From Casuarina equisetifolia (lineage: Eukaryota; Streptophyta; Magnoliopsida; Fagales; Casuarinaceae): a DNA stretch of 64,000 nucleotides. Location of the stretch: positions 23,893,258 to 23,957,257 of the forward strand of contig CM052354.1 of NCBI GenBank assembly GCA_028551475.1, written 5' to 3'. Positions 54,001 to 64,000 of this stretch are shown piece by piece (within the stretch, counting starts at the first letter, position 1; each line of letters opens with the position of its first letter). The notes beneath the pieces are model-generated. The model saw only the letters and a program-made list of their open reading frames with translations. It did no database searches and was not told where the DNA came from. The position numbers and the translations under genes are program-made.

Positions 54001-55939
54001 CGTACTCTAGTTGATACCAAAAAGTTTCGATGCGAGCTACCATAAACAAATTAAAATTTTGGAAAACATCCAAGTAAAGAACGGGGACTACTAATGAATG
54101 AATGACGATTGCAAGAAAATGTTTATGTGTTTGAGCACTAATATCTACTTACTAGAGTTAATGAGAATGCAAATTCATCAACCAAAAAATTACCAAGCCA
54201 CTTCTCATATAAAGAACTACCTTATCTAAAGCTCAATTGAGAACAACATTTCTTGAATACAAGGTTCTCAATCATAGCAAATAATTTTTTTGTTTAAGTA
54301 GAAATAAAGCTATGGAAAAAATAGGAAGAACTTATTTTAGTTATAAAATTCTCACTTATAGGATAAAGATTATATTTTTGTTTATTTTAATAGATCATGA
54401 AACTTTAAGATTATAAAACGTGGTTTATAAGAAGTATATATGTTCATGCATTGACTAGAGACTATCTAAAACCAGAGAGCCACCAAATTAGCTAGGGTTT
54501 TTCAGTGATTGGGCAAAACAACATGATGGAAAAAGGCACTTACATCCTTGTAATGCGACATGTGGCACTATTGTCAAATGTACAATCGCATTTGATAAAG
54601 GGGTTGAATTTCTGGTCATCAATGGTGGTGGAGTCAATGGCAGCTCCGCTGCATATTTCCTCACTTGTATTCCAAGTATATGGAAGCTTCCATTGTTGAA
54701 ATATTGTTTTCAAAGCATTTGCTGCAAGAAAATTCAAAATTATAATCATTGTAATAAAAAAAAAATTGATATAAGTCTTTAACCTTGTACACCTCGCCGA
54801 ATGTGATGGTTGCACCCATCAAATCAAGACAATTTTCGCACCAAATGGAATCTCACGAAGTTGGTATAATTTAGTATATATGGTAGTCCAAAACTACCAA
54901 AACTACCAACAAACCTCTAGTTAGAACATTTTAAGCACTTTTTTTTTTTGGGTTAAAAAGCCAATTTGACCATGAAATTTTTCTTCAAACTTTGAAGTTA
55001 TAAAATTAGGAAAATTATACCTTCCAGTCATGGAAATGTTACCTGTAAATTTTAGTTTCTAGCGTTTAGCCGCCATTCTTTTAGAGTTCACATATTCAAT
55101 TAAATTCTAAAATAAATAAATTCATGGCATATAAAATTTTTTATTTTAAGAACTGCAATTATTTTAACAAAAAGGAGAGAATGGAAACAATAAAAGGATA
55201 TTTTAGATACATAAAATTCCACATGACAACATCTTATTATATTTGTTTCATTCAGTTAATTTCTCTTTTTTTTTTTTAAAAAAAATTCTATCAATTAATT
55301 CTTGTTCCCACTTATGGTCCCCCCATCCGTTCTTGGTAAATTGAAAAATTGTGAAATAAAAAACAAATGGAAAGACTAAAAACAGAGCACGTGTAGCGAA
55401 ATAATCCACTTGCTGAAACGCTCTCATCTACAGACGGTGGCATGTTCGACAGGCGAAGATTTAGGGCCACAGCAAAATCTAGGATCAATAACTTTTTACA
55501 TCATCATAATGTCCACCCATCAAAACAATGACAATATCAACAAGCAACATGGTTTTCCTCATCCGTTCACTCGATAAAAGAGTTATCCATAGACGAAAGG
55601 GCTGCAGAGTAGCCCAGCAGTACGTAGATGTAAAAGCTACAGCACGACCAGGATACACCAGCCTCGAAAGGATCATGCGTGAGTTTGTACTCGATTTCAA
55701 CAATCACATAAAATGTTTCTCGGTGTCATAATAGCCTTATCTACAGCCTGCTCGAGACAGAAACTGAAACAAACTCTGCCCTTGTGTGCGCGTAAAAGTA
55801 AGAGAAAGACATTCCTTCAGCAGGATCAGCAACTGGGTTAGTTCTATTTTGAGCTTGAGTTAGCTCAGGCAGCACATAACACAAAGAATAGAACTGGTGA
55901 TGGTGATGGTGATGGTGATGGTTCTGCCATGACTTTCAT
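48044..55939 (-). pseudogene. Decayed tandem paralog of the LRR/malectin receptor kinase, kinase domain lost
   Basis: Same strand and exon plan as the intact gene at 23258-40973. Exons: 55815-55939, 54544-54721, ten 72-nt exons (ending 53744, 53517, 53354, 53014, 52856, 52670, 52456, 52252, 52082, 51557), 51402-51467, 50736-50801, 50501-50545, 50151-50215, 49680-50056, 49075-49273, 48818-48980 and 48044-48162. The LRR and malectin exons keep frame and length (malectin +3 nt). Defects: exon 1 needs a frame change between the signal peptide (ATG 55939) and PELTQAQNRTNP; the expected donor after GCTGAAG reads GA, not GT. The transmembrane exon is 163 rather than 162 nt, giving a TGA at 48823-48825 just after the membrane span. 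The first kinase exon (LRKGGFGLVFK, glycine loop altered from GEGGFG) is the last; the catalytic exons are absent. Transcription from another start could yield a kinase-less receptor-like protein, but that is speculative. Confidence 0.88.
55896..55922 (-). repeat. Hexanucleotide repeat encoding Ser-Pro units
   Basis: GGTGAT repeated about 4.5 times. On the coding strand it reads CCATCA, giving alternating Pro-Ser in the signal-peptide region of the receptor pseudogene. It is prone to slippage and lies close to that exon's frameshift. Confidence 0.8.
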
Positions 55940-55994
55940 CTTGCTCTATGACACTGATCGGCAATGACGAACAACAATGAGATTTCAGGAACCG

Positions 55995-55999
55995 TGAAG
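55995..55999. repeat. Target-site duplication, left copy (TGAAG)
   Basis: These five bases flank the left LTR end and match 61867-61871 exactly, as expected from integrase-mediated insertion. Confidence 0.9.
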
Positions 56000-56345
56000 T
56001 GTAAATAAATGAGGAACTCAAAGATATGGGTGAATCTTGCTATTCTCATTAACAAGCAAACCAATAAACAAAGAATGTTTGGGAGAAATTGTTCTCGTGA
56101 TAATCTACAATGAACAAATGGGTTCTAGTTAAATAGAAGAAGGAAAAGGGTAAAAATGAGAAAAGGAGCTGTGGTAGCATGTCTTGTAGCCTGTGTAGCC
56201 CAACTGTAACTAGCACTAGCTGTGTCTTGTGCTAGAGCCGTAGGTGGAGCGGTGCGGTGCAAAGGGGAGGCGGTGCAGAGCCACAACTGTCTTCTTTGTT
56301 GGGGATGCTGAGGTGGCAGTTGATGTGGCAGCTCATCTTCAAACA
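56000..56345 (-). repeat. 3' LTR of the copia element
   Basis: 346 bp, starting TGTAAATAAATGAGG and ending CTTCAAACA on the plus strand. A TATA-like CTATTTAAC on the minus strand points toward the adjacent receptor pseudogene. Confidence 0.93.
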
Positions 56346-56356
56346 GGCCCGCTCAA
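56346..56356 (-). other. Polypurine tract of the copia element
   Basis: On the minus strand TTGAGCGGGCC directly precedes the 3' LTR. It is a slightly degenerate form of the purine-rich second-strand primer site usual in copia elements. Confidence 0.5.
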
Positions 56357-57866
56357 GCTAACGGTGGATATGTATTAATAATGTCTAGCTTGGAAAGGAG
56401 ATGAGCATGCTGATTGGCCCCAAGGGCATTGGTCAGAAGATCAGCTAGTTGATCCTTAGTCCTGACGTGGTTGGTCTTGATGATTCGCTGACGTATCTTC
56501 TCACGAATAAAATGACAGTCCACATCTATATGCATGGTGTGTTAGTGCACCATCGAGTTAGCTGCAAGCTCCATGGCAGCCTTGTTGTCACAAAATAATT
56601 GTGCTGGATGGGGAACATTGATTCCCATGTCTTCAAGAAGTCCAAGTAACCATAATATCTCATAGGATGTGACTACCATTGCCCGATATTCAGCCTCTAT
56701 AGATGATCTAGAGACCACCTCCTATTTCTTGCTTTTCCAAGAAATGAGGGCATTACCGAGCATGATGCAAAAACCTGTTAAGGACTTCCGACCTTCCTTA
56801 CAGCATAGTCAGAATCACAGTAGGCACGCATATTATAACTGCCTGAAGAAGGGATGAATAATCCTGTTCTTGGACAGCCCTTCAAATATCTTACTAGTCG
56901 AATAGCTGCTTCCCAATGGGATTTCTTCAGCTTATGCATGAATTGAGCTAGATTATGAACTGTATAAGAGATGTTTGGTCGTGTTACCATGAGATAATTC
57001 AGTTTTCCTATAAGTTGTTGATACTTAAGGGGATCGTTCAGAAGTGAATCATCATCTCTCAGGACATGTGCTCCTTGATCGTGCTTTGCCATGGTTAAGG
57101 ATAGATTTGTGTCCATGAGGTTGTCTACTGGTTTTGTACCATTGAGCCCCATCTCATCTATCAGTTTAAGAATGTATTTCCTCTGACTTAAGTGAAGGCC
57201 CTTCTCATCTCTCAAGACCTCAACCCCAAGAAAAAACTTGAGATCTCCCAAGTCCTTGATGTGGAAGGAAGAATGTAAATGTGCCTTTAATTCCTTGATG
57301 CCATCAATGTCACTGCTAGTAATGAGGATATCATCAACAAAAATCATGAGGACAATGAGATTACTTAGTTTCTTAACAAAGAGGGAAATGTCGTGCATGG
57401 AGTCTTGATAACCAACTGCTAGTAAAGCTGTGGTGAATTTTTCATACCATTGTCAAGCAGCTTGCTTAAGTCCATAAATACAACGTTTGAGCTTGCACAC
57501 CTTCCCAATATGTTCATGTGGATTGCTAGGAGGAGGGCGCATGTACACTTCTTCATGTAAGTTTCCTTGTAGGAAAGCATTGCTAACATCCATCTGGTAG
57601 ATATTCCAATCATTCTGAGCTGCCAATGAGAGGGCACATTGAATTGTAATATGCTTCACCATTAGTGCAAAAATATCATAATAGTCCATTCCTTCCTTTT
57701 GGCTGAAACCCTTAGTCACAAGACGGGCTTTGTATCTCTCCACTGTTCCATTAGCATTGTGCTTGATTTTATACACCCATTTACATCTAATGGCTTTCCT
57801 CCCAGGTGGAAGGTCCACAATGTCCCAAGTGTTGTTTGCCTCTAATGCCGTGATCTCTTGTGTCAT
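56353..57866 (-). pseudogene. Copia reverse transcriptase and RNase H, broken
   Basis: Two main frames cover the reverse transcriptase. The segment 57453-57866 contains NTWDIVDLPPGRKAIRCKWV, RYKARLVTKGFSQ, MDVSNAFLQG and CIYGLKQ. The segment 56778-57398 contains the catalytic box as MIFVDDILITSS (canonical YVDD) and the FHIKDLGDLKFFLGVEV and YLKGCPRTGLF regions. The RNase H tail is at 56353-56535 (HFIREKI then HVRTKDQLADLLTNAL). The shift near 57398-57453 and stops between 56535 and 56778 break the polyprotein. The domain identity is certain and the activity lost. Confidence 0.9.
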
Positions 57867-58165
57867 GGCATCTTGCCATCTAGGATTGCAAACTACCTCA
57901 TGGTGATAGGTAGGTTCAGTTTGAAGTGAAATGGAGGCAATAAAAGCTTGGGTGATGGAAGAAAGGTGATCATATGAAATGAAGGCTGAAAGGGGAATTC
58001 TGAAGATGTGCTTTCAAGAGCATTAATGGTAGGGCAAACATAATCATTGGACCAAAGTGGTGGTCGAGAGACTCTAGTGGATCGTCTCGGGATTATGACA
58101 GCTGAAGACTCTACGGACTCAGCTGGTGGTGAGGATTCTGGTTTATCCTCATCGGAAAAGAAATC

Positions 58166-59732
58166 TTATGGCTCAACTGATGGTGGTAGAGGTACAAGTG
58201 TATGATGTGAAGGAAGTGTAGGCTTTGGTGGAGTAGATATGTGGTCATTCGTAGTAAGGGATGAGTTGGAACATTTGCCAATTGGCACTAATTGATGTAA
58301 TCCAGGATCCTCTGTGACGTGATCTGTTAAAGGGATAGGGGGTGCAGAGTGTGATTCGGGTTTAGTGTGTGAGAAAGGAAAAGTGTCCTCGTGGAATGTG
58401 ACATCCCTATTGACAAAGAAATGGTGTGTTTCAAGGTCATAAAGTCTATAACCCTTTTGACTAAATGCATATCCTATGAAAATGTATGGTGTCACTCATG
58501 GAGTAAGTTTGTCTCTAGGCCCCATAGTGGTGGCATAGTAAAGACATTCAAAAACCCTAAGGTGAGAGATCTTGGAAGGTTTCCCAAATAATTTCTCGTA
58601 GAGTGTAACCCCATCTAAAACAGATAATGGCATCCTATTGATGAGGTATATGGCTGTGAGAATACATTCTCCCTAAAGTTTAATTGAAGGTGACTCTGAA
58701 ATTTGAATGCTCGTGTTACATCTAGGATGTGACAATGCTTGCGCTCTATAACACCATTTTGTTGGGGAGTGTGCACACATGAGCTCTCATTTGTGATTCC
58801 CCAAGATGAAAAAAGTTTTTTCGTGTTGTGGTTGAAGAAATCAAGGACATTGTCGGTTTGAATGCATTTGACATTTGTGTCAAACTAATTTCAGACGAGA
58901 TTGAGAAACTCTTCTATTTTTGGAAAAGTTTCATCCTTTGTTTTCATAAGAAACGTCCATTTTTCTCGTGAAAAATCATCAACAATGATGAGAAAGTATC
59001 TTGATCCGTCATGGTTGGGAGTCCAATATGGTCCTTAAACATCAATGTGTATCAAGTCAACAAATTGTTGCACTATGTGATTGCGTGTCGAAAAAGGTTT
59101 GCGAGTTTATTTTGCAAGTGGACAAATATCACAAAATTTATCAAGAGAATAATTTTGAAAAGAAGTTTTTTAATAAATTTAAATTTTACGTTCGACATGT
59201 GTCCAAAACAACAATGCTAAAGTTTGAAATCAAAAGCAGTACAACTCAATAAAGAGTTTACAAAATGTGAACTTGGAGTTCCAAGTGTGGATGAGGCTTT
59301 CTTAGTGGATGTGGCAACAAAAAAATAAAGCCCATTTCTCATCCTACCTAGGCCCTTGACATCATTCGTTGAAAAGTCTTGAAATACACAAAATTCAGTG
59401 TAGAGGATAATTCGACAATTGTTATCAAGGCAGAATTTAAAAACATATATCAAATTGAATTTAAAATCAGGGGAATATAAGACAGTATTCAATTTGAGAT
59501 GCTTGGAGATGTGGGTGTTGCCAGTGTGAGTAACCAATGCACTATCACCATTAAGGAATTTAACTTTCCTAGATCTAGATGCACATGATGCAATAGAATC
59601 CAGGTAGTTTAAATTTGTAGTAATATGGTCACTAGCACCAGAACCAATAATCCAAACTCGATTGAGAAAATCAGACATACCTTTAGCGAAGTAAGCATGG
59701 CTATCTTCAAAGTCCTTTTTGACAAATTTCAT
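58166..59732 (-). pseudogene. Copia protease and integrase, broken
   Basis: The protease active site reads VWIIGSGASDHIT near 59632-59654. The family has D-S-G at this point, so the catalytic Asp is replaced by Gly. The integrase zinc finger (CDICPLAK, followed by an in-frame stop where Gln is expected) is near 59110-59150. Core pieces IHIDV, QTDN and the PQQNGVIERKH motif follow in a frame with several stops. The integrase C-terminal GYRLYDLETHHFFVNRDVTF lies in 58166-58495. Confidence 0.85.
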
Positions 59733-59836
59733 AAATCCCTGGTAGTTGGTCTTGGTGATGAAGACCTATTTGAATCATCAACCACTAGATTGGCTTTTGC
59801 TTCCTCCTTGTAGTTCTTGTTCCTTGGAAGGAATCC

Positions 59837-61020
59837 GTGCAACTTATAGCATTCTTTGTGCTCATGCCCATAATTTTTGCAGTATTCACACTGGGGGCTA
59901 GTAAGGCGATAACAATTTTCCTGGGTGTGATTTTTTCGGCCACAAATTTGGTATTTTTCAGCTGCCCTAAACAACATGTTGTTTACCCTAAACGACCTAT
60001 CATTTTCGCGACCTTTAAATGACCTGTTGTTCTACGCGGCCTTAAGCGAGAATGATGCATCGTTCTCGTTCAGTGTTAACTACACTGATGTCCCTGCAAT
60101 AGGTCGTTCTGCTGCAACAGGTCTAGAGTGGTTGAACGAACTTGTTGTGTTGGGCAAAGAGTTCGTTGCAACAAAGTTGTAATTTGTGACTGTCTTCCCC
60201 ACCTCCGTCCGCCAATACTTGGCCTTGATGAGGATTGAATAGGCCTGAAAAATGTCAAGAAAGGGATTCATCATGAAAATTTGGTCTCAGACGGTTGAGT
60301 AAACTGCATTGACGCCGTGCATGAATTGATAAAACTTCATCTTCTCTTGGTGGTGAATGCACGACAAATAAACCAAAATTTCTAGTAACTCGAGCTCTAT
60401 AATTGAGTCATATTCCTCCTAAAGTTTGCAGAGCTAGCCGAAGAACATCGAAATTGAACTTCCCTTTTGCCTGATGTGCTAGAGATGGGTGATTAAATTG
60501 TAGATTTGACTCGAGTCGACCTGATTGTATTAGGCGCGGAGCTCAGCCCAGAGTTTTGCGATAGAGCGGGTGTAAATAAAGCCACCATGGAGCTCCTCTG
60601 AGATTAAGTTGAGAATCCAACCTCGACAAACTTGATTGTAGTGTTCCCAGAGTGGCAGAAGCGGCGACCCATCCTCTGGTTTCGGGTAGGACTCATCGAC
60701 AAAAATGATCTTGTTCTTGATAGACAACGAAATCATCATCATCTCGTACCAAAAAACATAATTTGAGCTACCGGTCAGTTTCATGATCACCAGAGTGAGA
60801 GAATTGGTGTCTCCGGTGGGTAGATAGAGCAGGTCAGTGAAGTTAGGTTCGACTCAGACCTGATTGTTGGTTTTTTCAAAATTCTAGCACGACAGAGTTT
60901 AGTGGTTAGAGGCAACTCTAGAGGCAGAACATTTCACCTCATGTAATTGCGGTGTGGCGGCACATAAGGCGGAGCTCTACTGGACTGGTTGCTGGTGTCA
61001 ATGGAGTGGTTGTCGGCCAT
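59837..61020 (-). pseudogene. Copia gag region, broken
   Basis: A start at 61020 (MADNHSIDTSNQSSRAPP) runs 28 codons to a stop. The gag core (KLTGSSNYVFWYEMM, LWEHYNQVCRGWILNLISEE) is at 60530-60790. Near 59837-59977 are zinc knuckles: one clean CX2CX4HX4C (CEYCKNYGHEHKECYKLHG) preceded by an incomplete one (YQICGRKNHTQENC). At least one stop and frameshifts separate the pieces. Confidence 0.8.
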
Positions 61021-61524
61021 CAATTTGGGCATGATGGTCAGACGATGCCGTTTCGTGCCAAGGCAAGTGTGAGCTGCAGTGGTGACGACGTCGTTTCTGC
61101 GTGAGTAGATTAGGGTAAAGTTTTCAACAACGTTGGTTGAGCTGTTTATGAGGAGGGTTGATAATGACGTCATTCTGCTTGAGCAGATTAGGGCAAGGAA
61201 GCCTAACGACGTCGTATTGACGAGGTTAAGGTAAATATGAGTAGTGCTGTTGTAACGACGTCGTTCTGCTTACGAGTTTGTTTGGAAAAACGATGTTGTA
61301 TTGAGCAGAAGACCGGACGTTGTCGCAAAGGTGTTCTACAAGTTCTAGAGATGAAGAAGTGGTCAGAGGATACGATTCTGCGGCCGAAAAAGGCAAAAAA
61401 TAATGTAGAAAAAGCCGAAAAGCAGGATTCTATGAGGTGCGGAAGCGTGTTTGGGTTTGGATCGGAGAATTGGAAGGTATGGAGTGTGATTTTTGTAGAA
61501 AAATTTGCAGTTTCTCAAAACCTG

Positions 61525-61536
61525 GCTCAGGTACCA
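61525..61536 (-). other. Primer-binding site of the copia element
   Basis: On the minus strand TGGTACCTGAGC directly follows the 5' LTR. It matches 10 of 12 bases of the initiator-methionine tRNA site (TGGTATCAGAGC) used by copia elements. Confidence 0.7.
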
Positions 61537-61866
61537 TGTAAATAAATGAGGAACTCAAAGATATGGGTGAATCTTGCTATTCTCATTAACAAGCAAACCA
61601 ATAAACAAAGAGTGTTCGGGAGAAATTGTTTCCATGATAATTTACAATGAACAAATGGGTTCTAGTTAAATAGAAGAAGGAAAAGGGTAAAAATGAGAAA
61701 ATAAGTTGCGGTAGCACTTCCTGTAGCTTGTGTAGCCCGACTGTAACTAGAACCAGCTGTGTCTAGTGCTAAAGCTGTAGGTGGAGCAATGCGGTGCAGA
61801 GCCGCAACTGTCTTCTCTGTCAGGGATGTTGAGGTGGTAGTTGATGTGGCAACTCATCTTCAAACA
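61537..61866 (-). repeat. 5' LTR of the copia element
   Basis: 330 bp with the same ends as the other LTR. The first ~75 bp are identical between the two, and differences rise toward the other end. It lacks about 16-18 bp of a GC-rich internal segment. Confidence 0.93.
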
Positions 61867-61871
61867 TGAAG
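61867..61871. repeat. Target-site duplication, right copy (TGAAG)
   Basis: Exact match to 55995-55999. Confidence 0.9.
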
Positions 61872-64000
61872 GAAAGAGAGAAAAGAGAGGAGAAAAACTA
61901 GATTGGGGCAATGAATGTCTTCAATCTCTCTTGCTTACTTTATGTACTAGAAATATTGATTTTCTTAGCCTGTGGGCACGGATTTAGACAATTCAAAGCC
62001 TCTTTTTTGACACTTGACAGCTTCCACTTTCTAAGTCATCACACAAAAGACCAGGTTTGTATGGTTGAGGAAAAGACACAAGAACTTTACAAATTCTCTA
62101 TGATAAGGCTCCCCTTTATTCATAATAGTCTTCTAAGTGAATTGATGGTTAGGAGTTGATTAATCCTACAGTTATAAGTGAAGGCCCATAATGTTTTTTC
62201 CAAAATATCTACAAGTTTCTTACAAATATTTTCCTACCAGAATTTCAAGAACAAAGCAAAATAAATGGAAAGCAAAGCAGTACAACCAAATTGGCACAAT
62301 AAATGTTCTCAATCTCCCCCTCTTGCTTTACAATTTAAGGGTGTGCCATGTGAGCTGCACACACCAAAACTGGGTGTGAAAGTATAGTATTTTTGTCTAT
62401 ACAATGGCATAAAAAAAAGAAGAAGTATTTATGTTTCTCAACCTATTGGCATGGACATAGAAAATTCAAGGTTTTTGTGCTGCTAGTTGTCTAAGTCATC
62501 CACATAAAAGACAAAGAAAAAAGAGGTTAGAATAGTAGAGGGAAAAAGATACGAGGAATTTTACGATTTTTCTATGACGAGGGTCTACTTTATTTGTAAT
62601 AGTCTCCCACGTGAATGAACGACTAGGATTTGTTTAATGTTATGGTTACGAGTGATGGCCCAAAGTTTTCTTTTCGAAATACCTACAAGTTGCTTATAGA
62701 ATGTTCTCAATCCCTCCCACTTACTTAACAAGTTGAGAAGGTGCCACGGGGAGCTATACAAGCCAAAACTAAGCGTGGAAGTGTAGTATGCTTGTCTCTA
62801 CAATGGCAGTTGTGAGTTTAGCTTTTTCTCACCCCTCTGGCCCGGGATTAGACAATTCAAAGTCTTTGCCTTGACACGTAGTAGCTTTCAACTGTCTAAG
62901 TCATCCACACAAAAGATCGAAAAAAGACATTACTATGGTAGAGGAAAAGAGATAAAAAGATTTTTATACATTCTCCACGATGGAGTCCACCTTCTTTATA
63001 GTAGTTTCTAAGTGAATCAATGGTTAGGATTTGTTTAAGCGTACAATTACAAGTGAATGTCTAAAATTTCCCTTCAAAAATATCTAGAAGTTGCTTATAG
63101 ATATTTTCTTTCCATAACTTTAAGAAAAGACAAGGATAGATAGAAAGCAGAGCAGAGCAACAAGACTGGTGGAATGAATGTTCTCAATCTCTCATACTTG
63201 CTTAACAAGTTAAAAAGGGTGCCACGTGGACTGCATGTGCCAAAATTGGGTGTGGAAATGTAGTATTTTTGTTTTTAGAATGGCAACTGGGAATTTAGAT
63301 TTTCTCAACCTATTGGCATGGACTTAGAAAATTCGAAGTCTCCATGGCGGCACTTAGCTAGTTCTGCTATTTAAGTCATCCACACAAAAAACAAAGGAAA
63401 AAAAGTTAGGATGGTAGAGGGAAAAAGATACTAGGATTTTTGTAGATTTTCTGTGATGAAGATCCGCCTTATTTATAGTAATCTTCCAAATGAATGAACG
63501 GCTAGGATTTGTTTAATCCTATGATTACAAGTGAAGGGCTAAAATTTTCCTTCCAAAATACCTACATTTTGCTTATAGATATCTTCTTTCCAAACTTTGA
63601 GGAACAGTGAAGGAAAGATAGAAAGCAGAGCGAAGCAATTAGACCGATGCAATGAATGTTATCAATCTCTTCCACTTGCTTGACAAGTTAAGGGGGTGCC
63701 ACATGAGCTGCACATGCTAAAATTGAGCATGAAAGTATAGTGTTTTTGTCTCTCCGATGGCAGCCGGGAATTTGGATTTCTCATCCCGTTGGCATTTAGA
63801 CAATTCAAAGCCTCTTCATTGCGTGGAAGTGTTGTACTTTTGTGTCTTGAATGGTGGTGCAGAATTTAGATTTTCTCATGCCGTTGGCACAGAGTTACTT
63901 AATTTGAACCTTCCTTGTGTCACTTAGGAACTTCCACTGTCTAAGTCATCCACACAAAAGACAAAGAAAAAAGAAGTTAGGATGGTAGAGCAAAAGAGAT
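61867..64000. repeat. Tandem array of about 390-480 bp units, continuing past the window
   Basis: The marker AATGAATGTTCTCAATCTCT recurs at about 61912, 62301, 62698, 63174 and 63653, giving spacings near 388, 398, 477 and 478 bp. Other shared markers in the same order are GTCTAAGTCATCCACACAAA, GCTAGGATTTGTTTAAT and TTGCTTATAGATATTTTC. Units differ by substitutions and deletions. The last unit has an internal partial duplication (about 63760-63890). No unit has a long ORF. On the minus strand the units carry a TATA-like motif, best at 63467-63480 (CTATAAATAAGG). Confidence 0.88.

Larger units (their letters stand above)
56000..61866 (-). mobile_element. Ty1/copia LTR retrotransposon, full-length but defective
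   Basis: 5,867 bp bounded by LTRs that start TG and end CA and by a perfect 5-bp target duplication. On the minus strand the order is 5' LTR (61537-61866), primer-binding site, gag, protease, integrase, reverse transcriptase, RNase H, polypurine tract, 3' LTR (56000-56345). Integrase before reverse transcriptase is the copia order. The LTRs differ at roughly 29 of about 328 aligned positions by eye, plus an indel of about 16-18 bp, so the insertion is old. Many stops and frameshifts are present. It inserted 60 bp upstream of the receptor pseudogene start codon, in the same orientation. Confidence 0.95.

Noticed and set aside
61237..61545. 102-residue plus-strand frame next to the copia LTR
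   Set aside because: It lies in the untranslated leader of the retroelement on the opposite strand, runs into the LTR and has no domain.
61911..64000. CRISPR-like spaced repeats
   Set aside because: The repeats are hundreds of bases long and contiguous, in plant nuclear DNA; this is a tandem array.

Overview
This window is nuclear DNA of a flowering plant, most likely a non-grass (eudicot-type) angiosperm. The protein-coding genes have short exons, GT-AG introns and AT-rich introns and intergenic spaces. Their products are plant-specific or plant-typical: a DYW-type PPR protein, a malectin/LRR receptor kinase, a PMEI-domain protein and a plastid acetylornithine aminotransferase. LTR, SINE-like and satellite-like repeats lie between them. 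I cannot name the species.

Layout. Positions 1-20,000 are gene-rich and mostly housekeeping: a TPR protein (minus, 3' end outside the window), acetylornithine aminotransferase of arginine synthesis (minus, 3 exons), a small secreted invertase/pectin-methylesterase inhibitor (minus, 1 exon), a decayed LTR-element stretch, an organelle-type peptidyl-tRNA hydrolase (plus, 8 exons), an unrecognised membrane protein (plus, 1 exon) and the ESCRT-III subunit CHMP1 (plus, 1 exon). Positions 23,258-40,973 are one large minus-strand gene of 24 exons. It encodes a complete 1,031-residue receptor kinase with LRRs, a malectin-like domain, one membrane span and an RD kinase. Positions 42,693 to about 45,650 hold a long intronless PPR-DYW editing-factor gene (minus).

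Positions 48,044-55,939 hold a second copy of the receptor kinase gene, in tandem on the same strand. The exons from the LRRs to the first kinase exon match the intact gene almost base for base in length. The copy has lost the kinase catalytic exons, carries frameshifts in its first and transmembrane exons, and lacks a GT at the expected first splice donor. It is a pseudogene, or at most a source of a kinase-less receptor-like protein.

Positions 56,000-61,866 are a Ty1/copia LTR retrotransposon on the minus strand with a perfect 5-bp target duplication (TGAAG). It inserted 60 bp upstream of the start codon of the broken receptor copy. Its LTRs differ at about 9% of positions and its reading frames are broken. 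From 61,867 to the window end there is a tandem array of roughly 390-480 bp units. Each well-preserved unit carries a TATA-like motif on the minus strand.

The genes do not form an operon-like unit. The most interesting parts are the intact/decayed receptor pair, the retroelement at the decayed copy's promoter, the tandem array beside it, a pair of unclassified 0.95-1.0 kb repeats (one inside the receptor gene), a small family of SINE-like elements, and a PPR reading frame with no in-frame ATG at its expected start. I found no convincing new gene system.
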